A program made the translations under genes and the position numbers. A model generated the notes under the pieces. It saw only the letters and a program-made list of their open reading frames with translations, did not search any database and was not told the DNA's origin. A DNA stretch of 64,000 nt from Centropus unirufus (lineage: Eukaryota > Chordata > Aves > Cuculiformes > Centropidae). This document shows positions 38,401-49,816 of the stretch, one piece after another (position 1 is the stretch's first letter; each line of letters starts with the position of its first letter). Location of the stretch: the NCBI GenBank assembly GCA_013397695.1, contig VYZI01000120.1, positions 281,810 through 345,809 on the forward strand, written 5' to 3'.

Positions 38401-41400
38401 TCACTGTGTTCCATTTTCACATTCCTGTTTGAATTCTGGCCCTGGTTAAATATAACAAGGGAAGCAGAAGGTAAGGACATCTTTTCACAAAGGAAAACAC
38501 ACACAGGATAACGAGAAAGCTTTCTCATCAGTATACTAAGTTTTATGTTCACTGAATCAACATTTCCCAGCAAAGAAGGGTTTTACTGGAAAAGTCCTAA
38601 ACCAGTTCTAATTTGCTCCTAGGTGTAATAAGAATTTCAGATCAGATCTTCAAGTGCAGCAGCTCCAGCACCCAAGGCAAGGGGGGGTGATGCCCCCTCA
38701 GCAGGGACTTGTGCTTTGGCCAGCTACTTTCCTCTCATTTTTCATGGACATGCCAGTTTGTCCTTACCTTAAAAAAAACAAACTGCAGTAGGCAGCTGTA
38801 ATTAGATTTATAGCTTGCTCCTTTTTCACATCTTGCTATTCAAGCTGTTGCAGGGATTTCACGCTCTGAGCTCTTTGTAATCTTGTGTTTGGTTGTGGAT
38901 GGTGCAGGCCAACGTGTTCATGATTCAATGTTTGTCTTGGTCTAGGAGTGAGTCAGCTTTGTCTTTCACAACATGGTCGTCTACTTCCATATGGTGTTCT
39001 TCCCCAAACCCTGCAAAAGGGGTTCTCAGCATTGCATTGTTCCCATCATTCCAAATTAATCACATGGAGGTTGGGAATAAAATATCAGAATAGCAACTTA
39101 GTTCTTATTTATGTTAAGATGAATCTTTTTTTAAAAAACGGGTAGGAGTCAGGCAGCCCAAAGACGTACAACAACACCTACTGGGACCAGTGAAGTTCAC
39201 TCTAAGACACATTCATATTTAGAACTTGGTGGTAGGCAGACAGGATTTTCGCATCAGTTACGCAGAAAATGGCTGTAATTGCTGGCCTTTCAAAACTGAA
39301 CTTGTAAATAGACCTCCTTATCACAGCAGTGGAGTCTAACCACAGCTCAAGTGCTTTGCCTTGCATCTGCGTATTTAAGATGTTGCTGAATCCCTGCGGC
39401 CAGGGGAAGGCATTGACCATGGAGACATCTGAATCTAAACAAGAGTTACAGACAGCAGCTAGTGAAGAGCTGAGGCTGTTCCAATGGTACTGATGCACAA
39501 AGGCCTTAGATTATCTTTCTGCACACAAAGATAACTTTGACCAGCCATTGAGTAAAACAAAGACTAAGGATTTGTAAAGCCATGCCTCTGGAGAGAGGAC
39601 AGATATGGAAGAGCAACCACTTGAGTGCCCCAGACTCTCGCTATTATATCTGTATCCAAGAGTGCCCCAAATAGCTCAGAACTACCCAGTGGCAGTGAAG
39701 TACCTTAACTCCTTTTGCAAGCATCACTTGGTGATTCTCAGGGCACTTAAGCACTGACAAGGAACGAAGCATCTCTTTGCTCAGATGTGCCCCTCCTGAC
39801 TGCCTATGCATCTTCAGGGACTCGTGGGCACCTTTCTGTCCAGCTAAGCATCTCGTTTAAATTGGACTAGAACTTGTTAGGTACCAGAACTCATGACTCA
39901 AGCTCCATGATGCCTATTTGGGCCCAGGGGAGCCTGGTACCTCCTGTCAAGCAGGGAAAGGAAAACTCAGTGATGCTTTAAAGTGCACGGTGGGAGAGTA
40001 CTGCAACAACATTGAGCCACCAAGGAGCCTGCAGATCCTACTCAGCCAGGACTTGCAAGCAGAGGTCAAGCCTCTGATGCAGGTAATTTGAGGTCTAGAT
40101 AGATTCTCACTTTTCACAACAGGGCAAACACATACTTCTATGATGATCTACTGAGATATCTTGTTTAAAGCTCTTGTGATTGACAATATTTATGTGGTTA
40201 TTATTCAAAGGTCCCCATCTTTCTTCTTGGCTGCTACAGTCTTTCTAGCTCTGAAAACAAAGCAACTTAGTTTTCTACATAATATCAGCAGCAACAGCGT
40301 GAAAAACACAAAAAGTATTTGTAAAGGGGTGTTTGCTCTTACACCTGGGGAAAATACTGGAAGGATTACTGCCAATACCTGCAAAAGGAGACTGAACTCT
40401 ATTTTGCTCCATGTGCATTCTTCCAGGGTGCCTGTGTAACAACCGAAAAAGACCAAACTTAAAAGCCAGAAGTTTAGCAGATATCTACAGAGATGATCAG
40501 CAGAATGGAAACAGGAGAACTGTAGGGCTTTTATCCCTAAAAATCCTTAAGTCATGAATTTCTGGATAGCGAGCTGGCAATGTTGCATTCCCAAGGGAGC
40601 TGGCAGGGATGTCTGAACACCATGGCTGTCTGACCAGCCAGACAGCAATGCTCCCCTTCATCCCTAAGCAGGCTGAGACTTTCATTCATCGGCCTCATAA
40701 TAAAACGAAGTATTCACTGGTCTGCCCACCTGGGTGCTTTATTTCCTACCTAGAATTAAAGCAGATACAATCCATTCAAGTAGAAAAGCTATGAATAAAT
40801 TTACTGCTGAATTCTGAGTTTTATACGGTAATAAAGTCTTTGTGAGATCTTACAGCCATTAGTCGCTAAAATTTAGAGGAATCCTTAAAACTTCATTTCT
40901 CTATATGATCTTTTTGCCTCTTAAAATGCATGTGGTTCACCAAAATTCACCCAGACAATTGAATGCAATTCCACCCATACACTCCTATAGCCAAGCTCAG
41001 CACACGCCATTGACTTATTTCAGAGAAAATTAACTCATAAAAAAGAAGTGGTTAAGGACTTGCTGTCAAAAGCCAGAAGGTTAAAACTAAAAAGAATTCT
41101 CAGCATCAAAGCTCTTCTATTTCCATTAAGGCAAGATGGTAAACAGTTTATCAAGAAAAGAGCTTAAAAATATCAGTATATCAAGGTAATTCTGGGGATG
41201 GTAGAGAGTGAATTAATTCATCAAACGACTTAACATATTAGATCTGTGCTTCGCCATTTTGACCATGTTTCCACTGAGGAATACAATTTCAGACTTAATA
41301 TGCACACTGAGGACATTTGCTCCATTTTATCTCTATTTCAATACCATTGACTATTAAATTATATGAATCAGTTCTTAAAAGCCTAATAATGTCTTTTGGC

Positions 41401-44400
41401 CAAAGAAAAATTTAGTGAATTCATAAATGGCAGAAGGTGTTTAAAACAGATAATTCCACAAAGATTTATTGTTACACTTTTTCTGTCTTTTAGTGCTCCA
41501 AAATATTGCCTCAATACCAAGTAATGAATGAGCAGATACAAAAAAGTCCTAGAAAAAAATCTTGAGAAGGGTAAAAAAAAGCCCAAAGCATGAAGTGCAA
41601 GACAAAACAGGGTTCATTCCCGCCTCACTCAAGACCCTCATCCCTGGCTCATTGCTTTCCATTCAAGCTCTGGGTTTTCCCCCCAGCTCCTGAAATTGCA
41701 TTAACCAAGAGCTTATAATGGCAGTCTCCTGAGAGAAACAGCTACCATGGGATCAGGTACAGCATATTTGCCTCTTCTGAAAGCTTCCCAATGGCCCTTT
41801 TCTGCTGCAAACTGGGGCTATTTTAAAGGCTGCCCCATTACGCTGGGTTCTCACATCCCATAACTGCCGAGGTTGAGGTATAACCCAATTTTCTTTTCCA
41901 GAGGCACCTCCTCTATCACAGTATAGACACACTGCTTATATAAAGTGGTCGAGATGGAAGGGACCAAGATTTCAAGAACTCATGAACTTCTCTTAGGATA
42001 TAGAGCAGTGGAAGTTTGTTGCTATTTAGACTTCTTTTTAATATTGGTCTTGGTTACAGTTTACTTTTCCTACTTAGAAACGTGGAAAAGTTTGTTCAGC
42101 TTAAAATTTCCTGTTTGGCATTAGCAGCTGCTGGCTATGATATTTATAAATATTGCAGCAGACATTTCTTTGGGGAATCTGGTTACAATTAAACGGTGAG
42201 CAACGCAGCTCTGCACTCCCTCGCTCCCAGGCAGAATTCCTGCTGCCCGAGGTGACCCACGGGAAGAGAGGGGATGCTGCTCAGCGAGCTGCGTGTGCTG
42301 CAAGGTGAGCATGAGCAGCCAGCAGCGCGGCTTTAGGGAGCTTTATTTTTTAAACAGGAAAGTGAAATCACTTGCTTGTGGCATCCAAATAGAGTGGCTT
42401 GGGAGGAACATTTGGTCAGCAGGCCTGGGACCACCTACTCTAAGCATTACTCATTGCTCTTCCCTCGCTCCCCAATGCCCTTGAGCATCCCAAGTTGTGC
42501 ACTGCAGAGACGTCTTTCCCCAAGCAAAGCGTGCCTCCTGCCCATCAGCTTCATATATCCCAGGATTTCATGCTCCCCCCCTCTGTACATCCAGCCTGTT
42601 TTCCCCAATTCTTGTTAATATGATCTAAAGCTAAGCAGGTCAGAGCTAAGAGCAGAGGAAGAGCCCAGATGAAGTAAATCTTTTGATTTTTCAAAGAGAT
42701 CTGCCGACAGCTTTCTGAAGCATTCACTTCTGCTGAACCAAAGGGAGTTTTCTCCCTAGGCAGTCACAACTTCACTTTGGGGCTTCCCAGGGCAAATTTC
42801 TTCCCATCTTTTTAAAATAGCCTCCGATATGATCTGGACTTCTCTGGGCTTTTTTTTTTTTCCTTTAAAAAAAGAAAGGCTCCAAAACTCTTAGGGTTTC
42901 CTTGGACTCAACAAGGTTTTTGTGCAGATGATACACAGGGTCCTGTGTGGATGCGCTTTCAGCCCATGGTGTCATCAGCCAGTGATGCACAGAGGAGAAG
43001 AAAGTGGCTTCCCAATGATTCACCTCACTCTGAGAAGTCAGGAAACCAAATTAAAAACGAGACAATTCTTTTGCCTCAAAGGTCACTAACCTAAACCAGC
43101 AGCAGCTCTTTTTACTGTAAAGGTACTTAGCAGGGGAGAGATTACTCAGGGGAATGACAGGTGAAGAGCACACGTGCCAGTGAGCTGCCTTCCCACAGAC
43201 TGTCTGGCTTTTTCACCTCTATGACACAACGTCTTTCCCTCTCCTGTGTAAAGTGAGCTTGGCCTATGAGCCTGGTTCAGCAGAACCAAGGCCAGCCCCA
43301 GAACCTCTCCGCTGTGCCCCACTGACACCACTTGCAAGCACAGTTCCTGTACCCATGTCCAGAAGGTCAGGTTTGGATGAGCATCATTCCTGCCTTGCCT
43401 GCACACCTGATGGAGGGCATCTCCCAAATCCATACAAGGAGCAAGCGGGGCACAGCACAGGAGCGTGTTTGAACCTACAGAGCTCAACCAGTCCTACTGC
43501 CACGCAGTTCAGTGCTGATCCAGGTCACAGGGTCCCTCCCACCTTCTGGGACCTCAGCTCAGAGGCCTCTGTAGCTTCACGGGCACTTCAGAAAAGCTTG
43601 GTGCACAGGTCATTTTATTACTGGTTCTCTACATTTCAGGTCAACAGCAGCAAGAATGTAAGGTAGAGGCAGCCTCAAAGAAAGCCCATAAACAATTCTG
43701 CAGTCAAAAGGGAGACGTGACTTTAAGTTCCTCATTTGCGGGTTTTACGTAAAAAGAGGCAAAATATGCTGAGCAAATAAAAGGCATAATTGCACAGCCT
43801 CACCCCCAGTCTGTTTCCGGCCCGTATGCAACAGCACCATCAACTTCTTAAAGAGCAGCATTTCCTGAACCTCAAGTGCTGGCAGATGGTGTTGTCCTGG
43901 AGCATTTTCTGCTGATGTCCCTTGGTTCCCTTTGCCTTGCGTGACTGCCCTGCAGCTTTGGTTTGTTTATTCCACTTTTTCCTGCTCTTTAGTTACAAGC
44001 TGAGGAAGGGAACCAGCCACTGGTTTAATCACTTGCTGGTGCCAGTGCATGTCTGTGAGGGTGATTAATGGGGTGTGTCACCACCATTCATGTGAGTGAA
44101 GATTGCAAAATTGGGTCCCTTTAGCTTGAGTGCAGGGATGGAGGCATCGTTGTCAGGACCGAGTTCATAAATATTTCTGCCTGAGCACTTTGGGGTTTTT
44201 GTGATAGGAAGAATGCGAATCTGTTATCTGCCTAGGAGTAGAACCAGAGATACAGACTTGGTAGGGCACCCTGTCCAGCCAGACCCACAGCCTGAACTCA
44301 GATGCCCACCATAAGCCAGTTCCAAGCTGGACGTCACGTTCCCACATGAGCCTGTAAGGTGTGAGATCCATGAACACCACTGACAGCATTGTTAAGAGAA

Positions 44401-47400
44401 CCACACGGTGTTGGGTATGGGATTAGGATGCCTACATCTTACAACAAATGCATGCATCTTCTGCCTTAATTACACAGCCATGACCACTGTCCCTGTCCTC
44501 ATGACATTTCACCTTTCTTCAGAGCCATCCCCTAGCTTTTTGTGGAGGCTGGTGACTCCACAAGTGCTGCATGTATGAAGATAGTGGTGCAATACTTGGG
44601 GGTTTACTGGAATTCCACTTTATGGTGGCTGAAAAAAATAGTTACTTACCCAAACTGTAAGCTTTGGAACAGAATGCTAGAAGCCTTACACAGAAGGACT
44701 GGCAGATATTCCAAAATCTAGGAGTTCCCCCCATCCCCCACCTCTACAAAACCACAAATTCAACAAATGCCATCAGAAGGCCTCCAGGTTTTGCATAACT
44801 CTTTCCCAGACAGGAGGGGATGTCAATTCCTCTCCCAGAAGAGTTAAAATAGAACCAAGTTGGCATCTGTCAGCCAAGAGGGCTTGATGCAAAAGTTGCA
44901 TGTGAAAAAAAAATAAAGTTGCAAATTCAGAAGTCAGATGAAGTCCCATTGGGAAGACACACTGAAGAGCGAAAGAGGCAGGTTGTAAGTCAAAAGCCTA
45001 AGAGGCAGCCAAGCTCTCTGAAAAGCTTCAGAGAAGTCAAAGTCAAGTGTAGCATGAAAGAGCAGTGCCTGGGCCAGCTCAAGACAAGTCGGTAAAGAAT
45101 TTCAGTGTATTATGAGTGGCAGCATCCAACAAACCATTGCCATCACCTTCCTTTCCAAGAGGTGATAACTGATTTTTAGGAGTGTTATCCTACCCTAGCA
45201 GGAGGATCCCCTCATGCAGCAGTGTGCTGCATGACTCCCTGCACACCCAATACCTCTCTGCTCTTTCACTAAGTGACTTCTAGGAGAAGTGTTGAGTTTT
45301 TGCAAAGTATTAGCTCACAGAAGTATTATAAAACATTCGTTGTTGGAAATTCCCCCCAAACATTCTTCTTTGGGCAATTTAGATTTGTGTAAAACCTCTC
45401 AATTCTCACACCAAGAATGACATGGAAGAAAAAAAATGCAAGGGTTGCCTGAATCACACCTGGATGCCTCCAACAGTGATTGCTCCTTCAAGACTTCCAC
45501 CAATAACAGTATTACCCTTTATTTTCCTTTTTTTTTTCCTCCTCCTGACACAACAGCTCAGAGACTTTCCAATGAATCACACAGAGAAACAAGAATTTTT
45601 TCACAATAGAAAAGCAGGGAGCGCCTTTTTTTCCCCAGCAATGGCACATGGGTGTCTTCACCCCTGCCTTTGCTCTTTGGCTTTCAGAGGTCGCCCTCCC
45701 ACAGCACATCTGGCTGTGATGCCTTAACTTCATTCAAGCACCACCCTGGCCTTTGACACATGCGAAGGTTTTTGCCTTTCCACCTTTCACAGGAGACACA
45801 GGGAATTGCCATTGCCCACCCCAAGTCCCAGCACATGGGACAGGTCAGCTCCAAGCCTCTTTCATAAGCCAAGAAAACAGTGCCCAGATTTCTGTGATGC
45901 TGCAAAAGCACGTTTTCCACTACAGAACTGCATTTGAGATCTCTCCTGCAAGGCACAGCACTGCTTTTTCTCTTGCATTGAGTATATTTGCAGGAGGCCA
46001 GCAGAAAGCAAAAGAATTCTCCTAGAAGAAAAGCATGTAAAAGAAAAAAGCTTCCTGAAATGCAGCACTTCAAATTCAACATTTGCTTTTCCAGCTCTTC
46101 AAAGGTGTTGCTTTCTTTTCACTGCAACATCCCTGGAGAGCACTGGTGCTCAGCTGGGACAGAAGCTCCCACCAGCATCAGCCCAGCCATGATCATTTGG
46201 CATCAACAGGATTTCAGGACTGAGAGCACGCACAAAAAGCTGTATTTTTCCTAAATGGATTTCTGCATACATTTAGTTATTTTGCTGAACTGGAGCCACT
46301 GCAAGTGAAGGAATCATTATTCTAACAAAGTAAACAAAGGCAGCTGCACATTCCTGCAAATTTTCAATGGAAAAACACTCTTGACTCCAAAGGAGGAAAA
46401 CAGCGAGATTCTCCTCCAACAGGCTCTTTTTTTGCTCCCAGTTTGGCTCTTTTTGCTCCAGCCTCAAATGGACACCCTGCAGAGGACAGTCCCTATTCAA
46501 GCTTGAGGTAGCACACCCCCACCCTCTGGGTTTCGGGTGGAAATATTCCGACAGCAAGATAAAACAGGAATCACTGATGCGTCATGATTATGTACTGAAT
46601 ATCTTGGTGTTATTTGCTATAAGAATGCTAATCCTAAACACTGCTCATCCCGAAGCTGCCCAGGGTCTCCACAGCCTGGACCCTTGCTCAACAATGCCAC
46701 ATACTTTATTTCCTGTCCCCCTGCCTCCCGTAGAAGTTGTGGCCTGGAGGCTCCTGGAGGTGCATGGTGGGATGTGATGGATACACAGGGGAACCCCAGC
46801 TCCTCCATCCCACTACAGCCCTTGGCTGGGACATCCCCTGTGTTCCCACACCCAGCTGAGCTTGCAGGAGCTCTCTGTCCCTTGGCCAGCACTTCCCCAG
46901 GAGAATTATGTTTCAGTGACTTCCTTCTTCCTTTCACTTCCACCTTTTGGCATATTTTTTTTTTTTTAATTTTTCTTTATGAAATGATAGATAAGTTTTA
47001 TATTCCCATCATCTCAGCACTCCTCATTTCCCCATCCTTTGGCTGCTCTCCTCTCGCTTCCTCCCTCTGTGGCCCTTCAAAGCCGGAGCAATAACATCTC
47101 ACTCCCCTTGGTGGGATGACTGTCAGCACCCACCCTCGCTCTGTGGGGATAAGGTACAAGGATGAATTTCCATGAGGGAAAACATTCCCGAAGTGTCACT
47201 GAACCAAAGTGAGAGATACAGTCCTTGCTGATCAACTAAAGCAGCTCAGGCATCGCTGTTGATCCAAACCATCTGGGAAACCATCCCTAAGCACAGTGGG
47301 GTGAAAAGCCAACTTGGAGCAGGGAAAGGGAGGGAATTAAGTAATCTTAAGAGTTCCCACCATCATGAACTGTCGTTTAGAGACATCAAAGCCCTGGAGC

Positions 47401-48734
47401 GATTCCAAGCCCAGAGCCTGTGAGAAGGCACCCTAGGATGGCTTCCCAGGGTGTGAGATCCCAGGGAAATTAAGAAGGCAACAGAATGGGGACACCAGCC
47501 CTCCATGCACAGCACTGCAGGGACCGGTTGCTGGCACCCCACAGCACCCATGGGGATGAGTGGGCAGCAGGAGCAGCAAGGATGGGAGCACTGCCAGAGG
47601 GCCAGGGAGGATAGGGGATGGGAGAGAGCAAACAGGGAAATGGATTGAAAGGATAACACACCTCTATCTACTGCAAACTCTCCTGGGACTCATAAAACTG
47701 GTGTTCCCCTTCAGAGCAAGCCTAGCAAAGCCAGGCCACATGGAAAACACAAGGAAATTATCACTACCATTCCTGATGCCGGCCCATCACCGGATCAGAA
47801 ACCAACACGGCATGGTGAGGAGCACTCACCTAGGAGAGGACCAGATCTATCTTCCATCTTCCCAAGCTGTGAAGCACTTTGCATCACTTAGGCATGAAGT
47901 ATCAAGAGGAAAACAAAAAAAAAAACCCCAAAGTAAAACAAACAAAAAATAAAAGCAAGATCCTACCTTCACACTTGCAAGCACTACTACCGAGCAAGAT
48001 GCAAAGTGGCTTACCCTCTCTCTCAGACTTTTGTAAGAGTCCTTGATTAATTACTTTAATTACAAAAAGCTGAGTTTCCCTCAGGAGGGAGGCCCTTGAC
48101 AGGACTCTTCTCCCTTGGGCTGCTGGGAACAGGTGGCTCAAAGGGTTCCCCATCACCATTTCAGCCTTAAATAACAGGACTGCATCATGCTAGGAAAACA
48201 AGAAGATGAGAAGGGAAGCTGGGAAAGGGAAATAAAATAAGAGCTTTATTTATTTTTACACATTTCAGGTATGCAGATGGGTCATGCTGTATAGGATTTC
48301 AATGTGGGCTTTTAATAGAAGGAGAACTATAAGTGTGTTTCTCGGCCAGGGTGATCAAAGCAATCTGGATTTTTTTTTTTGTATTCTGCACCTCAGACCC
48401 TTTTTCTTTTTTATGCCTCATAATGGGGGGTTTCACCAAGGTTATATCTGGCTGGGGAGTAAATTTAAGCCCTGGTGGTATGTTTAAATCCTGTTGGCAT
48501 CATAGAATGCAGCACTGAGCTCTACCTGCTGGTGAGGGTGGCGGGAGGGATGCACAGGGTTGTGCTGCACTCCTAGATGTGTGTGACAGAGGAGAAACTC
48601 CTTGCCATTCCACTCCAGTAACTATTGGATTTGTAAATACTGATCTGGCCAAATCTGACCCCCCGTCCAATGCTCGAGTGGTTAAATTGTGCTATGAGAT
48701 GACTGAAAACAAAAAAAAAACCCAAACAACCACA
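35477..48734. other. Intergenic region downstream of TGFBI, no gene recognised
   Basis: About 13 kb of non-coding sequence. Visible structures are the AT-rich hairpin region at 37.93-38.02 kb, a small CpG-containing block near 42.18-42.33 kb, A-rich runs near 47.91-47.96 kb, and a G/T-rich stretch (on the minus strand) just beyond the TGFBI poly(A) cluster. Open frames of 100-170 codons, such as 36246-36758 on minus, have no recognisable domain or splice context. Confidence 0.5.
37985..38016. repeat. Perfect 13-bp inverted repeat (hairpin)
   Basis: ATTACATGCCTAT (37985-37997) is followed by a 6-base spacer and its exact reverse complement ATAGGCATGTAAT (38004-38016). It lies beside an alternating purine/pyrimidine stretch rich in GCATATAT words (about 37930-37982). 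The arms could form a cruciform or an RNA hairpin. There is no flanking evidence of a transposon end or terminator. Confidence 0.85.
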
Positions 48735-49766
48735 ATCATCACTTGTCACATTTATTTTTGATTTTATTTTATTTTTTTTATTAAAAAACCAACCATTATT
48801 AAAAATGAATCATTTGCTGGAAGACTTCTGCCGGGGGAAACCCTCATTTCAATCTTGTGAACAAAATGCTGCACAGTTAAAACCCATAGGCATAAACAAA
48901 ACTCAATTAAAAAAAAAAAACAGTTCAAACTATAGCTTATAATTATGCAGTTGCCTTGATGTTGATAGAGAGGCTTTTGTTAAAAGCCTCATACTCAGAA
49001 TTTCATAGAAGACTTTTAAAACAGAGAAGGAACAACATGCTTGGTTTACACAAAAAATAACAGAAAAAAAAAATTGCTTGGGTAATGGTTAATGAATTCA
49101 ACAAATTTACCTCTTCCAAAGCAATATCTGTTTGCCCGTACATTTGGCTTTGTGTGATGTATTTGCTCAGAAAGCTGAATATACATGATTCCTGCCAAGT
49201 CACTCTGGCCAAAATTTCCCAATTCTGGCACTGGTCTGGAGGGTTTTTTCAGTGAGATCATACCTGGCTTCCTGCTTTGGGCGCCTGGAGTCTGCAGTGC
49301 CCGCAGGTACCACTGGGAGCCTGGAAAAGGGGCTTCAATTCAGCCCCTTTTGGTCACCCGCAATGAGACAGCACCAAGATGAGCTCTAAGCATCTCTCTG
49401 AGGTCCTGAACGAGGGCTAAATTCAGCACCTGCCCTTGTACGTATGTATCAAGCCCAAATTTGGGTATGTTAAAAACTGCAAATTTGAGACTACTTTGTA
49501 AAAAAAACCAAAAACCAAACAAACCAAAAAAACAAAAAACAAAACCTATCCTCAGTGTGGGAATTTTAAGGTCAAAACCAAATAAAAATGGTCTTAAAAT
49601 ATATACATATATATATGGCTTTTCATTTTTCCTATCCATTTCCTTGGAAGCAAAAATAAGTTTAAGGGTGATATTTGGTTTTTAAAAACAATTCTGTCCT
49701 TTAGCTGTCAGCTGGAGCAGATGGGATGGAGGCACTGATAGTGGTTGGTCACGGCACAGCTCAGAA
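48735..49766 (-). other. TGFBI: TGFBI 3' untranslated region
   Basis: Non-coding sequence from the TGFBI stop codon to the first convincing polyadenylation cluster, about 1.03 kb. I saw no AATAAA or ATTAAA on the minus strand between the stop and about 48782, so an earlier canonical end is unlikely. It contains an alternating AT tract (about 49597-49617) and, on the plus strand, an A/C-rich run (about 49501-49545), which is a T/G-rich run in the RNA. The cleavage position near 48735 is an estimate. Confidence 0.7.
48751..48782 (-). terminator. TGFBI: Cluster of four AATAAA polyadenylation signals
   Basis: On the minus strand AATAAA occurs at 48777-48782, 48768-48773, 48763-48768 and 48751-48756. 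The last copy is followed within about 20-35 bases by a G/T-rich stretch (GATTGTGGTTGTTTGGG, about 48720-48737), the usual downstream element. This supports cleavage near 48735 as the 3' end of TGFBI mRNA. Confidence 0.75.
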
Positions 49767-49816
49767 TCAACCTGAGTTCTCCTTCATCCTTGCTAGTAAC
49801 CGGGAGTAGACGGGTG
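49767..49816 (-). CDS. TGFBI: TGFBI exon 17 (C-terminus and stop)
   Basis: Begins with CA, completing the split alanine codon, then PVYSRLLARMKENSG and TGA (49769-49767). The human end is PVYQKLLERMKH, so this protein is three residues longer at the C-terminus. The acceptor is TTCCTTACAG. Confidence 0.94.
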
